Positions 22,631 to 33,994 of a stretch of 64,000 bases of DNA are shown here, in pieces. Below the pieces are notes generated by a model. It searched no databases. It saw nothing but the letters and a program-made list of their open reading frames with translations, and had not been told where the DNA came from. The stretch's first letter is position 1, and the number at the start of each line of letters is the position of its first letter. This DNA is from Acholoe squamosa (Eukaryota > Annelida > Polychaeta > Phyllodocida > Polynoidae), in the NCBI GenBank assembly GCA_949317995.1, contig OX439045.1, positions 10,524,174 to 10,588,173 of the forward strand, read 5' to 3'. Position numbers and translations under genes: made by a program.

Positions 22631-22697
22631 CGGCTTGGTATAGTGGACAGGTAGCTCATCTCCTACCACAGCGGCTGGGGAACGATTCCCCGTTGAA
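22631..22697 (+). repeat. tRNA-like segment of R1, copy 2
   Basis: TGGTATAGTGG fits a tRNA A box. GGGGAACGATTCCCC forms a perfect 5-bp T-arm around a 5-nt loop, with GGAACGATTCC two changes from the B-box consensus. The distance between boxes suits a tRNA. The acceptor stem is absent. Best read as the Pol III promoter of a tRNA-derived SINE-type repeat; not a functional tRNA. Confidence 0.5.
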
Positions 22698-22898
22698 CCC
22701 TAAATGGTTTTATCAGGAAACTAATGACGTAGTTGACTTTGTATACTTTGCCAATTTATTAACATGTCCAGGTTCTAACCAGGATCGTCTTAGAAAAAAA
22801 AGTGGACTCTGAGAATGCGGTTATACCCTGATAACCGAACGGGGTTATGACCAAAAAGGCACTGTAGAGGCCAGAATCGTGAGATAAACCTGGTTAAT

Positions 22899-23269
22899 GA
22901 CAGATATGTGTGTGGTGCATTAAAATGAAACAGACTGTTTGTATTATATATTGGTACCATGTAATCTACACCATTACATGAACTCATCATTCATCCCCAT
23001 CTTATTATGTGTTATATTGCATTGTGCAGATATAACTATGAGTGGTCTCTATGTGACATGTAACATTGTGTGCCATTACACTGATTATTAAATAGATTGA
23101 ATAAGTCACCTATAAAGAAGGGCCGAGCATCATAACGGCTTTGCCGAGCTTGGAGACAGGTTATGTTTTTACATTATTTCTGTGAACCTTAATAAAACAC
23201 TTTAAAAAAGAATTAGGTAGAATGTCTTACTTCCTCTGTGATGCATTGTTTCCACTCCAATACTGCTGT
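22899..23269. other. Spacer, no gene seen
   Basis: AT-rich. A short inverted arrangement GGGCCGAGC...GCCGAGCTTGG lies at 23,121-23,155. Nothing else is supported. Confidence 0.35.
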
Positions 23270-23930
23270 AGAATTATAGACCTTTATCACAATGGTGACT
23301 AAAAACCCGCCTAATTAGCAACGTTGGGTAATATAGCCTAAAAGCTACACACAGAGAAATGACAATCAGGAAGGTGCCCGGCAGCAGTAACAATGGTATG
23401 TATGAGGTTTGTGTGTGAAGACTGGGTGCTTGATTAGAGGGAAATAACATAATAAAGGAGACAAATACGCAGAATTGGCATCCTTGCATAAGATAAGGAA
23501 TATGACAGTTAGGGCTAGCTTTTAAAAAAAAGAGATTTTTCACGGCTATGAGAAATATGTATAACTTTATAAAACCAGATATCAGTGAATGCACATTCAT
23601 TATTGATATCATTATTGATATCGGAAAAGGTAGAATGTCAATATCGTTCATTAGATTCACTGCAGTTTCTGCAGCATCCTTGAATAGAATCACAAATATC
23701 CAGTTCATCAAATTCAATTTCATTCATTTTCATGATTTTGAATTTTACTTCACAGACATTTGATTTGTTAAGCACAGAATGTTCCTTTTAAGAACATCTC
23801 TCTGTTGTTACATCGATATTGGAGATGATCCGCCATCTCCCACACATGTACACGCAATTCAAGCACTGATGTTGTGCCTTGGATCAAACTGTCACCTTAG
23901 TGCAATTAGGTGGTAACTAAAATGTCGGCA
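23270..23930. repeat. Duplicated block I, copy 1
   Basis: 23,280-23,480 matches 33,180-33,370 (CCCGCCTAAT.AGCAA, ATATAGCCTAAAAGCTACA, GGTGCCC..AGCAGTAACAATGGTATGT). The last part, 23,840-23,905, matches the ATTCAAGCACTGATG core also present at 37,255 and 43,298. The 141-nt minus-strand frame shared with the partner is listed separately. Confidence 0.65.
23289..23429 (-). other. Paralogous membrane-helix-like frame, copy 1
   Basis: On the minus strand a 47-codon frame reads a hydrophobic stretch (IPLLLLPGTFLIVISLCVAF) followed by a basic RR. The partner at 33,193-33,333 is exactly the same length, with no indel and the same frame. I count 19 base differences, 9 of them at third codon positions. 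A donor-like AAG|GT follows in both. It could be a duplicated transmembrane exon, but the substitution pattern is only mildly skewed and no partner exons are known. Confidence 0.2.
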
Positions 23931-23934
23931 AAAA

Positions 23935-24141
23935 ATGATTTTCTCCTGTTTTGACTTCTATCTAGATATTATGGAAGTACCGAGGCCTGTCAAACATATT
24001 GTAACAGTCGGGCCACCCGTCGGTAAGCCTATCGGGTTATCTGTCCATGCAATACTTAGAGACAAAAACACAAGGAACTTAGAGTTTCCGAAGCTTTATT
24101 ACTTTGTTGAACATGGGTTGCTTGGTTCAATAGCGAAGTGA
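23935..24141 (+). other. Unrecognised open frame with possible exon 23,966-24,022
   Basis: A 68-codon frame. Within it, a pyrimidine-rich acceptor-like CTTCTATCTAG and a donor-like TCG|GTAAGC bracket 57 nt. The coding part has no hydrophobic run and resembles no family I know. It is not repeated elsewhere in the window. Weak evidence for a real exon. Confidence 0.2.
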
Positions 24142-25659
24142 AGGCGTATCGATACTATAAGTGTAATACTGTATGACTCTATCTGCCTAGGTATAGACAG
24201 TAGGTTTTTAACAGATATTCAATAGTAAGAAGGTGCGAGAGGTCTTAGCGCCTAAGACACACTCTCTCTAGGTAGGGACATGTGGTCCTTTATATAGTAG
24301 GTTCATTAACACGTGATATCATCAACACGTGAATCACCATGACATAATAAGCCTGTGTCAGTACAGTATTATTTATGATTAAGGGTGAACTAACAGAGTT
24401 AACTCTGGCATTTAACATACAAATCAGCAAGAAGACCCTCAATATTTATACTGCAGATGATAATGTGAGGGACACCAAAGCGAAGCAAAGTAATAAAACA
24501 AACAAAACTGGCTCCAAATTGAGTCAGCTAAACTCAAATTAAAACTAGGAGGTCAATTCTCAAGATGGCATGACAAGACCTTTACAAATTGTGGTGGGAT
24601 CCCTCACTCTAATGAAATTACAGCCCTGCTTCAATGATACTACAGGGATATATAGCTCCTTGCCTGAATCTTGTGGGCACTGATAATTACTCTGTTTCGA
24701 CTACCCTGCCAAACATTATGTAACTACTGCATTAGGTGCTGCTCATACAAAGCAGCCATATGGCATCACCTGGGGTATGTTACACAAATGGTGCTCGTTA
24801 ATTTCTGCTCTTAACTGATAAAATGTTTAAAATAAAGAGCATGAAGCAGAGTAAGAAATAAATCTGTTTTATTATATGTATTCGACTGGAAGAGTACCAA
24901 TACATTCATGTTGGTTAATTTTCATGTTCTTTAATTATTTCCTGTTAATATTGGTGCTTGTCCACACATTATGGGGTACATGGTAAACTACACATTTTTG
25001 TGTACTACATCATCACAGGGCCCCATAACACCTGAAAAATAAATGCAAACCCCATACAATGTTAAAAATAGTTTAATTAACCTATACAGATTTAAGCTAA
25101 ATATAGATTTAAAGGCCCTCTACAACAACTAAAATCCTGTTAAATGGCCACTAAAGGCAATTAAAAATATGCCCATAATATTAAAGAGCATGATATTAAA
25201 CAAAAAATAAATAGCACGAAATAGTGAGCAAGATTAAGGTGCTTTTATAGGGCCAAAACTATTGGAATAATTAAACAAGTTGTTATCTTTATGTGTGTAT
25301 TCTGGGACTTCCTGTTATGTAACTATAACAAAGTTACATTGTTTTCAATTTATTAAAAAACTTAGTACCCCCATTTAGGTCTGTATAACTTTTATTTATG
25401 TAACACTGGATAAACCCCTTTACGACCACCAGAAATAAATTAAAGAACACCATCAAAATATCAAAATATATCATAGAATAGTTAACAATTTCTATAGAAA
25501 TAAGGCAATCTTGCTCATCTACTAAGAGCACGAAAATTAGTGAACACCATCTAGATTTATACTTTTAACACATTTTCTAATAAATTATAATTAGGGACCA
25601 CAAATTTCGATTGTGTAACAGACCCCTGAGGGTTTCAAATCATAGAGGATGTTCTCAGT
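24142..25659. other. Spacer, no gene seen
   Basis: AT-rich. Two ACACGTGA(T/A) E-box-like words lie close together at about 24,310 and 24,328. No coding sequence or repeat match was recognised. Confidence 0.35.
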
Positions 25660-26355
25660 CATACCATGTTGAGAAATCCTTTCCTTAAGTCTTAAAATCC
25701 AGTGACATTTTCTCATTTTCACATGAAAGAACCAATCTAGCGATGAGTTCTTCCATCCTGTTTTGTAGATGATAGCAGGAAATTGGTCTTGATGGCACAG
25801 AACTGACTCCAAGAAGAACACAGTTACTGAATCATTATCTGTAATTTGCATGGATTTTGCCCTAATCTTTGTGCTTGCAATGGTGGATTGGTGAGAAATT
25901 GCCTCATTCCTTCATCAGCAACAATGACACAAAGGTCATTAGATTTAACGAAACATCAAAATCACTGAAAATTATAGGATGCTCTTCTATGTATGGATTT
26001 AGAAAACCAGTAGAACCATAACATACAATTAAATCTAAGATTTTGACACATATTTTGTACACTGAATTTGTATACTTATATATGTTTTCAATTTTGCACG
26101 ATTTTGCAAGATGCACAGGCATGACTTGCCTACTGAACCTTTTGCAGTTTATCCCTGAGCATGTAGAATTTATAGATTTTGGAATTGAACACAAATCTAG
26201 ATACATGGAATTATAAATATTAATATCTAGAAATTTTGCTTATTAACCTTAATCACTTGCAATCATGTAGCAACAGCCTGATATATTTGTCCTGGGAATA
26301 ACCCCCTTTAAAACTAATGTTTGCATGTGAAAACCACTGCTGTATTGATAAAGCT
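25660..26355. repeat. Duplicated block B, copy 3
   Basis: Colinear with 10,010-10,740: CAGTGACATTTTCTCATTTT, GTTCTTCCATCCTGTT.TGTAGAT, AAGAACACAGTTACTG and TTCATCAGCAACAATGA all have counterparts. Minus-strand frames here (25,591-25,851; 25,904-26,206) are not preserved in the partner. Confidence 0.65.
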
Positions 26356-26365
26356 AAATAAGTGA

Positions 26366-26520
26366 GTGAGTGAGTAATAGATGTTTACCGCCATTTCAAC
26401 GGCTAAGGTCATATTCATGGCGAGAACGACATTACACATTTCACAGGGGAATGTGTCAGTGCCCAAGGGAATAGGAAAGAGGATATTTAGACACTTTTAA
26501 GTGGGCTAGGGAAGCCCGCC
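26366..26520. repeat. SINE-like insertion with 10-bp target duplication
   Basis: 155 bp flanked by the perfect direct repeat AAATAAGTGA at 26,356-26,365 and 26,521-26,530. The paralogous block at about 10,728-10,742 reads AAATAGGTGAAC without the insert, a preserved empty site. The insert starts GTGAGTGAGTAATAG, then TTTACCGCC and GGCGAGAACG. From memory this start resembles SINEs widespread in molluscs and other marine invertebrates, but that is unchecked. No tail of note is present. Confidence 0.75.
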
Positions 26521-26530
26521 AAATAAGTGA

Positions 26531-26876
26531 ACGTAGAGAGTATGAAATTAAAAAGTAAAAATGACTTTGGCAGCTTCTAATGAGTAGATAACTGCAGTAT
26601 ACAGGCTCTATTCAGAAACAGTATTTAACAGTGCTCCTAACAGAACACAACAACACTGGAAAAAAGGGATATAATGAAATGTGGGTATTCAGAGCAAGTA
26701 TTGCCATTATCCTAGTCTCACAGGGTATTCAAATTAAGATACATAATGTAAAAATCCAAAATGACCTCAAAATTGACTTTTGACCCCATATTGATATTTT
26801 TCACTCATTTAGGTGATAAAACAAGTGCAGTAAAGTCTATTAAACATAAACTCCCCCATACCTGTTTCCCAGCCAA

Positions 26877-26878
<2 letters not shown>
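26531..26878. other. Spacer, no gene seen
   Basis: Continues the duplicated background; weak similarity to 39,590-39,760 (AACAGTATTTAACAGTGCTCC..AACAGAACACAACAA-like text). No gene. Confidence 0.35.
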
Positions 26879-26947
<69 letters not shown>

Positions 26948-26951
26948 TATA
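26879..26951. repeat. (AT)n microsatellite
   Basis: About 73 bp of AT with one GT interruption at 26,929-26,930. Confidence 0.95.
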
Positions 26952-27852
26952 AGTTACCTCGCTACCAGGGAATAAATATATATACCGGTAATAACAGATA
27001 ATAATGTAATACTACAGGTACTAACATATACCTGTAATAAAAGGACATTAATATAATATTAAACAATGAATATATATGATAATAAATGATCTATCACAGA
27101 ACACATGAGTTTGGTGGGTTACTGACCTTGGGTCTATCAGCACCATACATGCCTTTATTAATAACAACTATAAAAATTAGTTGACAATAAGCCTAGTCAG
27201 TAAAATGCATAATATAATAACAATAGTATAAGTAATAAATATAGTAATAACAATAGTACTAACAATAGTAAAATTTAAAAATCAAGGGAACACCCAGCGT
27301 GGTGTTACCTGACCAGGTGAGATTCGCCAACTGACGGTTACTTCAAAACTGCTCCTTATAATGACTTTATGTATACTAAAAAGTTAAAGTAGGGCTCAAA
27401 AACTCTGGAAGTTACGCATTGGCGGAAAAATTAGAAAGTCTGAAAATTTGGGAATTCATTCTTCCATTTCTTAACTTTAACCTAGCTTATTCAAAATCCT
27501 TTATACAATGACTATATTAACTGTCCATTGTTTCTAGTAGAACTACTGTACAGAATAGTTACAATTAGTCTGATATATAATACTTTTTCTGCATAGTCAG
27601 TACCTGCGTAGAGGCCATATCGCTTGTACCATTAGTAACGTTCCCAATTCATTAACCTCACAAAGAATGGCTGGCCACAGCTCATCTATACATCATCATA
27701 TTCCATTGGCATCACATAAACAATGATAAAAGAGTTTGTACTGCATATCTAGAGTCATTTAAACATGTACAAGGTCCATCTTTGGTATCTAATATCACTT
27801 TGAAAATTTAAAATCATAACTTTTTGTACATTTGTCACTACTCGCACATCCC

Positions 27853-28200
27853 ATATGGTGCTAAGATATATCTTTCCATACACCAAATAGTCTTTTCACA
27901 TAAGCCAAACATGTCTACAATTGAATACAAATGATAGAAACACCATACAAGATAATAGGTTGGTACTATAAAAGTAGAACTCTAATCATCTCAAAAATGC
28001 TTGTAGCCATTAGTAACGTTCCCTATTCATATGTGGTGCTAAAATGTATCTTTACATACACCAAGTACTCTTTTTCACATAAGCCAGATACATCTACAAT
28101 TGAGAAGAAATGCTACAAACAATATACAAGGTAGTAGGTTGATTCTATGAAAATATAACTTTGACCATCCAGTAATATCTGTAACCATCAGTATCGTCCC
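27853..28200. repeat. 178-bp imperfect tandem duplication
   Basis: Two consecutive diverged units share GGTGCTAA.AT.TATCTTT.CATACACCAA, TTTTCACATAAGCCA.A and TACAATTGA.AA.AAATG; GGTGCTAA recurs 178 bp apart (27,857 and 28,035). CCATTAGTAACGTTCCC, which precedes the second unit, also occurs near 27,630, so more remnants lie upstream. Non-coding. Confidence 0.7.
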
Positions 28201-28522
28201 TGGAACGTTACTGATCGCAGTGTGCATTGAAATTTTTTTTTTATGGAAGACCCCCAACAGGGTACCCCTTTATTGCATATAATAAGAAGACTGGTGATAT
28301 TCCCTAACCAGGTTAGATAGACTCTATCAGTAATGTTGCACTCTTGAAAATTTATAATTAATTGCATATAAAAAATAAATTATGCCCCAAGACTCACCCG
28401 TATGGAAATATTAGCTATGACCCCGCACTAAGGAATAAAAAAAATATTATTGTTGATGTAGAAGTGTTTCCCTTGCTATTATATGCCCAAGGAACCACAT
28501 GTGCAGTAGATCTTGGAATGAC

Positions 28523-28524
<2 letters not shown>

Positions 28525-28566
<42 letters not shown>
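28525..28566. repeat. (AT)n microsatellite
   Basis: About 42 bp of uninterrupted AT. Confidence 0.95.
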
Positions 28567-28568
<2 letters not shown>

Positions 28569-28679
28569 CTCTGAATGGTCTCTGAGCTCATCCTCGACTG
28601 CTCAATACAACTTTCGCTCTATCATTTGATCCCAGGCATTCCACCTTCCACCAATCTATCCCAGTAGTACGGCCACATA

Positions 28680-30060
28680 TAAATAGACACTGCAAAGGTC
28701 AAGATAACTAAATCCACACAGAATTGACCCTACCCTTCCATCGACTTACCATTACCTGTAAGCCTCAATCTGAAAGCTTTCACATTGACCCCCATCTCTA
28801 GGCTACTCATTTTTTGTAAGCTGGGGTGGAGAATTGCTTCACCCTTCTTCATACCCTAGCTAATCCATAACAACCCATTCCACCCTTTATCACCATTCTC
28901 CAGACAGTGCTATATTTCCTGTTTTTAACCCATTTAGAACTAATGAATATGGAGATGTTCTTTGGTTCGCGGAATCAAAAAAAAAAAGACATAATTAGTG
29001 TCATTGATATTTTCAGACGTTTTTGATAAACAGAAAAAGGATTTCTTTCACCATATCCTCACACTTACAATGCACTTTACATGACTCCTACAAATGCACT
29101 CTAAAAAAATATCATCTAAAAACAATGGCAAAACCTTTGTCCAAAAGTCAGCAAAGATCCATAGTTATTTTCAAGGAGATTCCTTGTACCAGAGTTATGC
29201 CATCTGGGGCTTCATTGTAGAAAATACATTCACTGCAATATGATAACGGTGGTTCACTGTTCAGTCTTATGAGGGTCCCTGGTAGATTCAACAGTTATAT
29301 TTCTAGAGTGTGGGGGTGTTTGAAGCAAAGGTGTGTTACTCCCTGGGGTACCATTTAAGTGTAGGTTCTTATGGAATAGGCGATCAGATGCAATGAATTA
29401 AAGGGAATATCAACAGGACACAAATCTTTTATGATGTGTGAAAGAAGTCTTGATTTGTTGAATGATGCTCAGTCTATAAGCCACTTATATCAAAATGTGA
29501 TTTATAATACCAGCTCATAATTCTTCCATATCTCAATAACTAAAATCCCTGAGTCATCATTTAGCGTCTAAGCTGAATTCATGCATCATTTTACTATTTC
29601 CTGCATGCCGGTCTCCAATATGAAGCAAATGACACTATAATGGGGCATTAAAAACTCTTCTAAAAGCTAGTTTGACACCTCACATGACAGCCTGCTTGTC
29701 TCCTATAATTCTTTTTTACCATGCACTCATGATAACAAAAAAAATCTATATCACCTCGCTAAAGAAACCAAAAAAAAACACACAAGTGGTCTATCTATAT
29801 CACGAGGCCTCTTCCTAATTAATACTTGCAGAGTTATGGCATGGAATGCGAGCATATTCTGTCTTTACAAATGCCTTGACTGTTATATATCCAATTCGAA
29901 GAATTGGTTTCAATGCCATCAGTCAGGCAGGTTTTTGCTGATCCAATGATTTATTTATTATTCTTTTACAGCCGCCTGTGTCCCATCACCATCATTCGAT
30001 AACATTTCATCATGATTGTATGCTTGAAATGTTTTTGAATGAATAATAACATAAATATCA
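28680..30060. repeat. Duplicated block D, copy 2
   Basis: Colinear with 10,740-12,090 over about 1.35 kb with substitutions and small indels. Together with blocks B, E, F, G and H it shows that about 25.7-33 kb is an old duplicate of about 10-18.4 kb. Confidence 0.7.
29198..29210 (-). promoter_or_regulatory. CTCF-like motif, unit copy 2
   Basis: Identical TGCCATCTGGGGC core and following TTCATTGTA as at 11,246 and 48,280. The preceding CCTTGTACCA is also shared with the first copy, so part of the conservation extends beyond the motif. Confidence 0.3.
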
Positions 30061-30219
30061 CAAATTAATCTATGCAATCTAGCACCGAGTATGAGGGGGC
30101 TGGAACTGGAGTAAAGGTTGGTGAAGGGTATGGTTATATATATTGACTTAGCTTTCTCTCATTGAATTATTATTATGCCATAGTGCAATTATTCTGATGG
30201 GGAATTCAGTCTATAAATA

Positions 30220-31050
30220 AGAGCCCTCAGGCAATTGCCAACCCCATATTATCTTCGCTGTGTATAAGTATATGGCTTAGGTAATGTAGTGTGTTTCTTA
30301 ACCCAAGTCCTATTGTCTTTGGATGGTATTTCTCAGTTTCATATGACTACATAATTCAAGTAGGAGTCAGAGTGCATGAACTATAACCAGAATATGCCTG
30401 AAACTGCTTGGTCACTCTATCTGTACACTGCACTAATCCAGCCTTGTCTCACAACTAGTGTCCCTTTCCATGGTATAACTAGGAATCATCCTCTCCATCC
30501 ATGTCTGGAGGCCATTTCTTAACAAGCTACGACTGCTTACTTTCAAGTCGTAGTGGTAACCCTTAATTTAGTAACATTACAGCCCAATAGTATTGACCAT
30601 GTAATGCCTGCAGCAATACGACTGCCCATACCGAATGCTATGTGATTGCTACATAAGGAGTGATCGTACTGAGCAGTCGTAGTGCATTCCCTACGATCAC
30701 TGGTACTAACTTTCAGGTTGCGAAGTCGTAGTAGCTGTATGCAGTCGTAGTGGTTTAAGAAATGGCCTCCTGAAATGGTAGTGAGAAATACACGGAGGTC
30801 TACTGTGGCATATGACTAGGGGTCCTACGCCTGCAAAGTATGACTAGGCAATGCAAAATATTTACATGAAGACGTGTGCTAATGCTTTGGGTCTGATTAT
30901 GGGTATTAGGTGGTTGTAGGTAAAAAAACAGCTTTAATAGTTAAGCCTTATTCCTAGTTGTAGAAAGGGCAGTGCAGTGCAATATGAGAAGGCCTAGTCA
31001 TTCGAACTTGAGAAATACTCTCTAAATCTAACTAGCTAACCAAGGCAATA
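30220..31050. repeat. Duplicated block E, copy 2 (interrupted by M2)
   Basis: Counterpart of 12,500-13,100, with M2 inserted at 30,507-30,770. Outside the insertion the order of motifs is the same as in copy 1. Confidence 0.6.
30507..30770. repeat. M2 MITE, complete copy a
   Basis: 264 bp with ends GGAGGCCATTTCTTAACAAG and its inverse TTTAAGAAATGGCCTCC; ACTACGACT-type motifs lie just inside both ends and internally. The paralogous block at 12,815-12,825 is the empty site. Non-coding DNA transposon derivative. Confidence 0.85.
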
Positions 31051-31059
31051 AGAGAGTCT

Positions 31060-31307
31060 GGAAGCCATTTCTAAAGGCACTACGACTGCATAGAGTCATA
31101 ACAATTTGAAAACCCACAATCGTAGGTAGTCCCTTCGACTGATCTGTACGATCAGCACTTATGTAGTAATCACATAGCATTTGATAGGGCAGTCGTAGTA
31201 CTGCCGACACTACATGACCAACACTATTTGGTTATAATGGCACTAAATCAAGGGTCCTCACTATAACTTGAAGGTGAGCAGTCGTAGTGTGTTAAGAAAT
31301 GGCCTCC
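31060..31307. repeat. M2 MITE, complete copy b
   Basis: 248 bp, ends GGAAGCCATTTCTAAAGG and TTAAGAAATGGCCTCC, with GCACTACGACTGC / GCAGTCGTAGTG inside. Only about 290 bp separate it from copy a. The third unit at about 41,965-41,985 appears to be its empty site. Confidence 0.85.
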
Positions 31308-31339
31308 AGTACACTGAGAGCTCCTATGGGCGTCTTCTG

Positions 31340-31680
31340 TACATTTGATAGTTACTTGCTTCTGTACCTCCATAGGTAAGGCCTGAAATGCATTTTCACT
31401 AAGTATGATGATGCCTAGCCCTTTAGCGGCCACTAATGCATTAATGCATCCCATCCATTTCTTGTCATGGCAGAAGAATTCAAGCATCATGTAGACAATT
31501 CTTTACAATGAAAACCTTTTAAATATTATATTCATGTAAAAAATCTTTTTGTCTGACCACCTTTGGATGATATCGGAGATCTTCGATATAGTGATATTAC
31601 AGCCCTATGTTAATGGTCACATTGTAAATGCTATACAACAAATCCCCTACTATAATAATGCCATAGGATAATTACCAGTC
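31340..31680. repeat. Duplicated block F, copy 2
   Basis: Counterpart of 13,740-14,230. It includes GGCCACTAATGCATTAATGCATCCC. The tail at 31,690-31,785 resembles a decayed M2 right end (GGGTCGTAGTGGACAAAGAAATGCCCTTC). Confidence 0.5.
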
Positions 31681-31811
31681 TTGATGCATTACCTACAATC
31701 ACTGGCTCTAGTTCTAAAGGTTCCAAATTGTTGTGGATGTGTAGGGTCGTAGTGGACAAAGAAATGCCCTTCAGATGCGCTGGATGTATGTGTAGGGTCA
31801 GTTGACGTACA

Positions 31812-32025
31812 CCCAGCAAATTGTCGTGAGCCCTCGTCAACCTGTGTGAAGTGGCTCAAACATGTTGCTAGATGGAACACGACGTCGTTATAGCACCAGG
31901 AATAGCAATTGCTATGCCATGTGAGTCTAACACACAGTGGCGAAAGATGACGGAATGAGTTATCACTCAAAAAGGACTCACCATTGATGACGAATGATGG
32001 CGACAGATGACGACAATTTGTTGGG
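31812..32025. repeat. M6 MITE, copy 2
   Basis: 214 bp with ends CCCAGCAAATTGTCGTGA and GACGACAATTTGTTGGG. The flanking dinucleotide is CA on both sides, probably a changed TA. The corresponding site in the first unit (about 15,270) is uninterrupted. Confidence 0.8.
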
Positions 32026-32960
32026 CAATGTATTATGCAGGGAGTTCTCTCACAATAACTACATTTTTTCTGACAGTGGCCTCTGGTGCCCAGAATGAAG
32101 GGTATTCAAAACCTTCAGATAGTTTCTCTACCGGGTATGCCATATTTCTGATGTAACTGAGAATATCTTCCTTGAACAAACTGACAAATGCTTAGCTTCT
32201 CAAATTGTGTTTGTCAACACACATGGAATTTCAGGTTGATTATGCATTTCAAGTCACATTTATTCATACCTGTCTAGTATTGGGATACTACTTAATTACA
32301 ATGATCTTGATTCTTCCTGGCTCCTGCCACCAATCTTGGGAAAAGAAGAAAAGAATGAGGGAATTAAGTTTTAAGACTGTGCAGCTAGAGTTTAGATTTC
32401 AGATCCAACACTGATGACGTTGTTTGAAACCATGATGTCATCAGCAGAAATGTCTTTAACCCTTTCTGGATTGCAGACAGTTCTAATGCACATTATCCTT
32501 TCTCTTTATCATGTTTTCAATATACTGGTCAGAAATCTGCATAGAATAAGTGCAGAACTGGGTACTTTTGATGTTTCAAAATGGATTTTGCAGAAAACTA
32601 TAGTATATACCGCCAACCAGTCAAGCTTGATTTGAGCTTTACCACAGACCAACTGGTATAGGGTGATGCCTGACTACTCAGGATGTTATGCCAGTGAAAT
32701 TTTACCAAAGGAATAAAAGGGTTGAACAAATCTAATTGATTTAAACTCCTTTGATGCAGGTGTTCCTCCAATTTCTTCTCTTTTCTACAATTAGCCCTTT
32801 CAATATGAGTCTGGTTCATTATCACATGTATACTTAACTGAACTCTGATAAAAGTAGATTCACATTAGAATTTTTTCCTATTTTGAGGCATGTGTCAACA
32901 CTTTTGTTCTATGATGTTTTTATTTCTTAATTCCCTACTCAATATTAGGGGAAATACTTA
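32026..32960. repeat. Duplicated blocks G and H, copy 2
   Basis: Runs in step with 15,270-15,708 and 16,871-18,420 but lacks both the enlarged M6 element and the 273-bp amplification, so it shows the pre-insertion state: TTCATACCTGTCT (about 32,267) and then a single copy of the AGATTTCAGATCCAAC.CTGATGAC segment. Confidence 0.65.
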
Positions 32961-33179
32961 CTTCAGTGGCCGATTTAGACGGGGGCAGCGGGTGAACGTT
33001 CCCTTCTTTTCCTATTGCTCAGAATTTATTTGGCTCATTCAATCCTGAAATTCAGCTAAAAAATATAGGCTAAATGACAGTCGTTCCTCCTGCTTTTCAA
33101 AATCCTCGACCAGCCATTCCAATTCCCCTAAAGTGTCATGGAGGGTAGCCAAAGAAGAATGCAATGATGCTGTAAACCT

Positions 33180-33400
33180 ATATACCTTAGTGGCAATAGT
33201 TACTAAATACCCGCCTAATAAGCAAGGTAGGGAAATATAGCCTAAAAGCTACAGGCAGAGAAATGGCAATCAAGAAGGTGCCCATTAGCAGTAACAATGG
33301 TATGTTGGAGGTTTGTGTCTGAAGACTTGGTGCTCAATTAGGGTGAAGTAATTTTATCAAGGAGACTCATGCATATAATTTGCACATAAACAAGGATTAT
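33180..33400. repeat. Duplicated block I, copy 2
   Basis: Counterpart of 23,280-23,480. The roughly 5 kb between blocks H and I in the first unit (M7, microsatellite, LINE, R1) is absent here, which fits later insertion into the first unit. Confidence 0.65.
33193..33333 (-). other. Paralogous membrane-helix-like frame, copy 2
   Basis: The 47-codon partner of 23,289-23,429, same length and frame, reading IPLLLLMGTFLIAISLPVAF then FRLYFPTLLIRR. A TAA follows two codons later, where the first copy stays open. If this was ever an exon, this copy is damaged. Confidence 0.2.
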
Positions 33401-33960
33401 TCACCCAGGTATGAGAAATATCTATAGCTTATAGCACTAAATAAGGATAGATCATTGACATGGGCTATGATTATGAATATAACTATTATCATATCTTTTT
33501 CTGACCATAATTGACACTCAGAACAGGTAGACTGACCATGTCTCTAAACTCTACACAGCTTCACTTTACTTTCTCAAAAATTCCACAGAGTACAGTAAGT
33601 AAATCTTAATTGAATGACCTATCATCTAGGCCTATCCATTTGTCTGATCAGAAGAGTTTAAGGACAACATGACAGGGATCCAGGAATTCATTATCTTGAT
33701 TAGCACTCAAGGATCCTATTAAAAAAGAGATGTTTCTGCTGGTTTTACCTGTTTGCTTAAATTGTAGTATCATTTGATGTGATCACTTCTTATTCAAAAC
33801 ATCAGAGTAATTTAAACATGTTTCCACCATGAAATAAAATGATAAATCGTTCTCACACACTACTTTTTCATATCATGACATGGGACATTTATAAATCGGA
33901 GCTGATACTTTGAAGTGTAATGCCTGGAAATTACCCCAGGCCAGGGAATAATCTCATGTT
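33401..33960. other. Spacer, no gene seen
   Basis: AT-rich sequence with no frame or repeat of note. Confidence 0.35.
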
Positions 33961-33968
33961 AGGATCAC

Positions 33969-33994
33969 CCTTGTCATTTGTATAAATGACAAGG
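33969..33994. repeat. Small perfect hairpin
   Basis: CCTTGTCATTT, four bases, then the exact inverse AAATGACAAGG. No associated gene. Confidence 0.7.

Larger units (their letters stand above)
22041..22898 (+). repeat. R1 composite repeat, copy 2
   Basis: Opposite in orientation to the copy at 2,781-3,826. It starts with a hairpin (22,041-22,161), continues through TTAATTTCTTACCTTATAACCCC and AGAAGACATTTTGTAAGTGCATGC, lacks one arm of the internal fold-back that copy 1 keeps, then has the tRNA-like segment and ends AGAATCGTGAGATAAACCTGG. The LINE's 3' end abuts it at about 22,040. Short frames within it are not genes. Confidence 0.65.

Noticed and set aside
22631-22697. Functional tRNA gene
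   Set aside because: A and B boxes and a T-arm are present but there is no acceptor stem, and the segment is repeated inside R1.
32964-33180. hAT-type element starting CAGTGGCCGATTTAGACGG
   Set aside because: Only the left end looks right; no inverse right end or target duplication was found.
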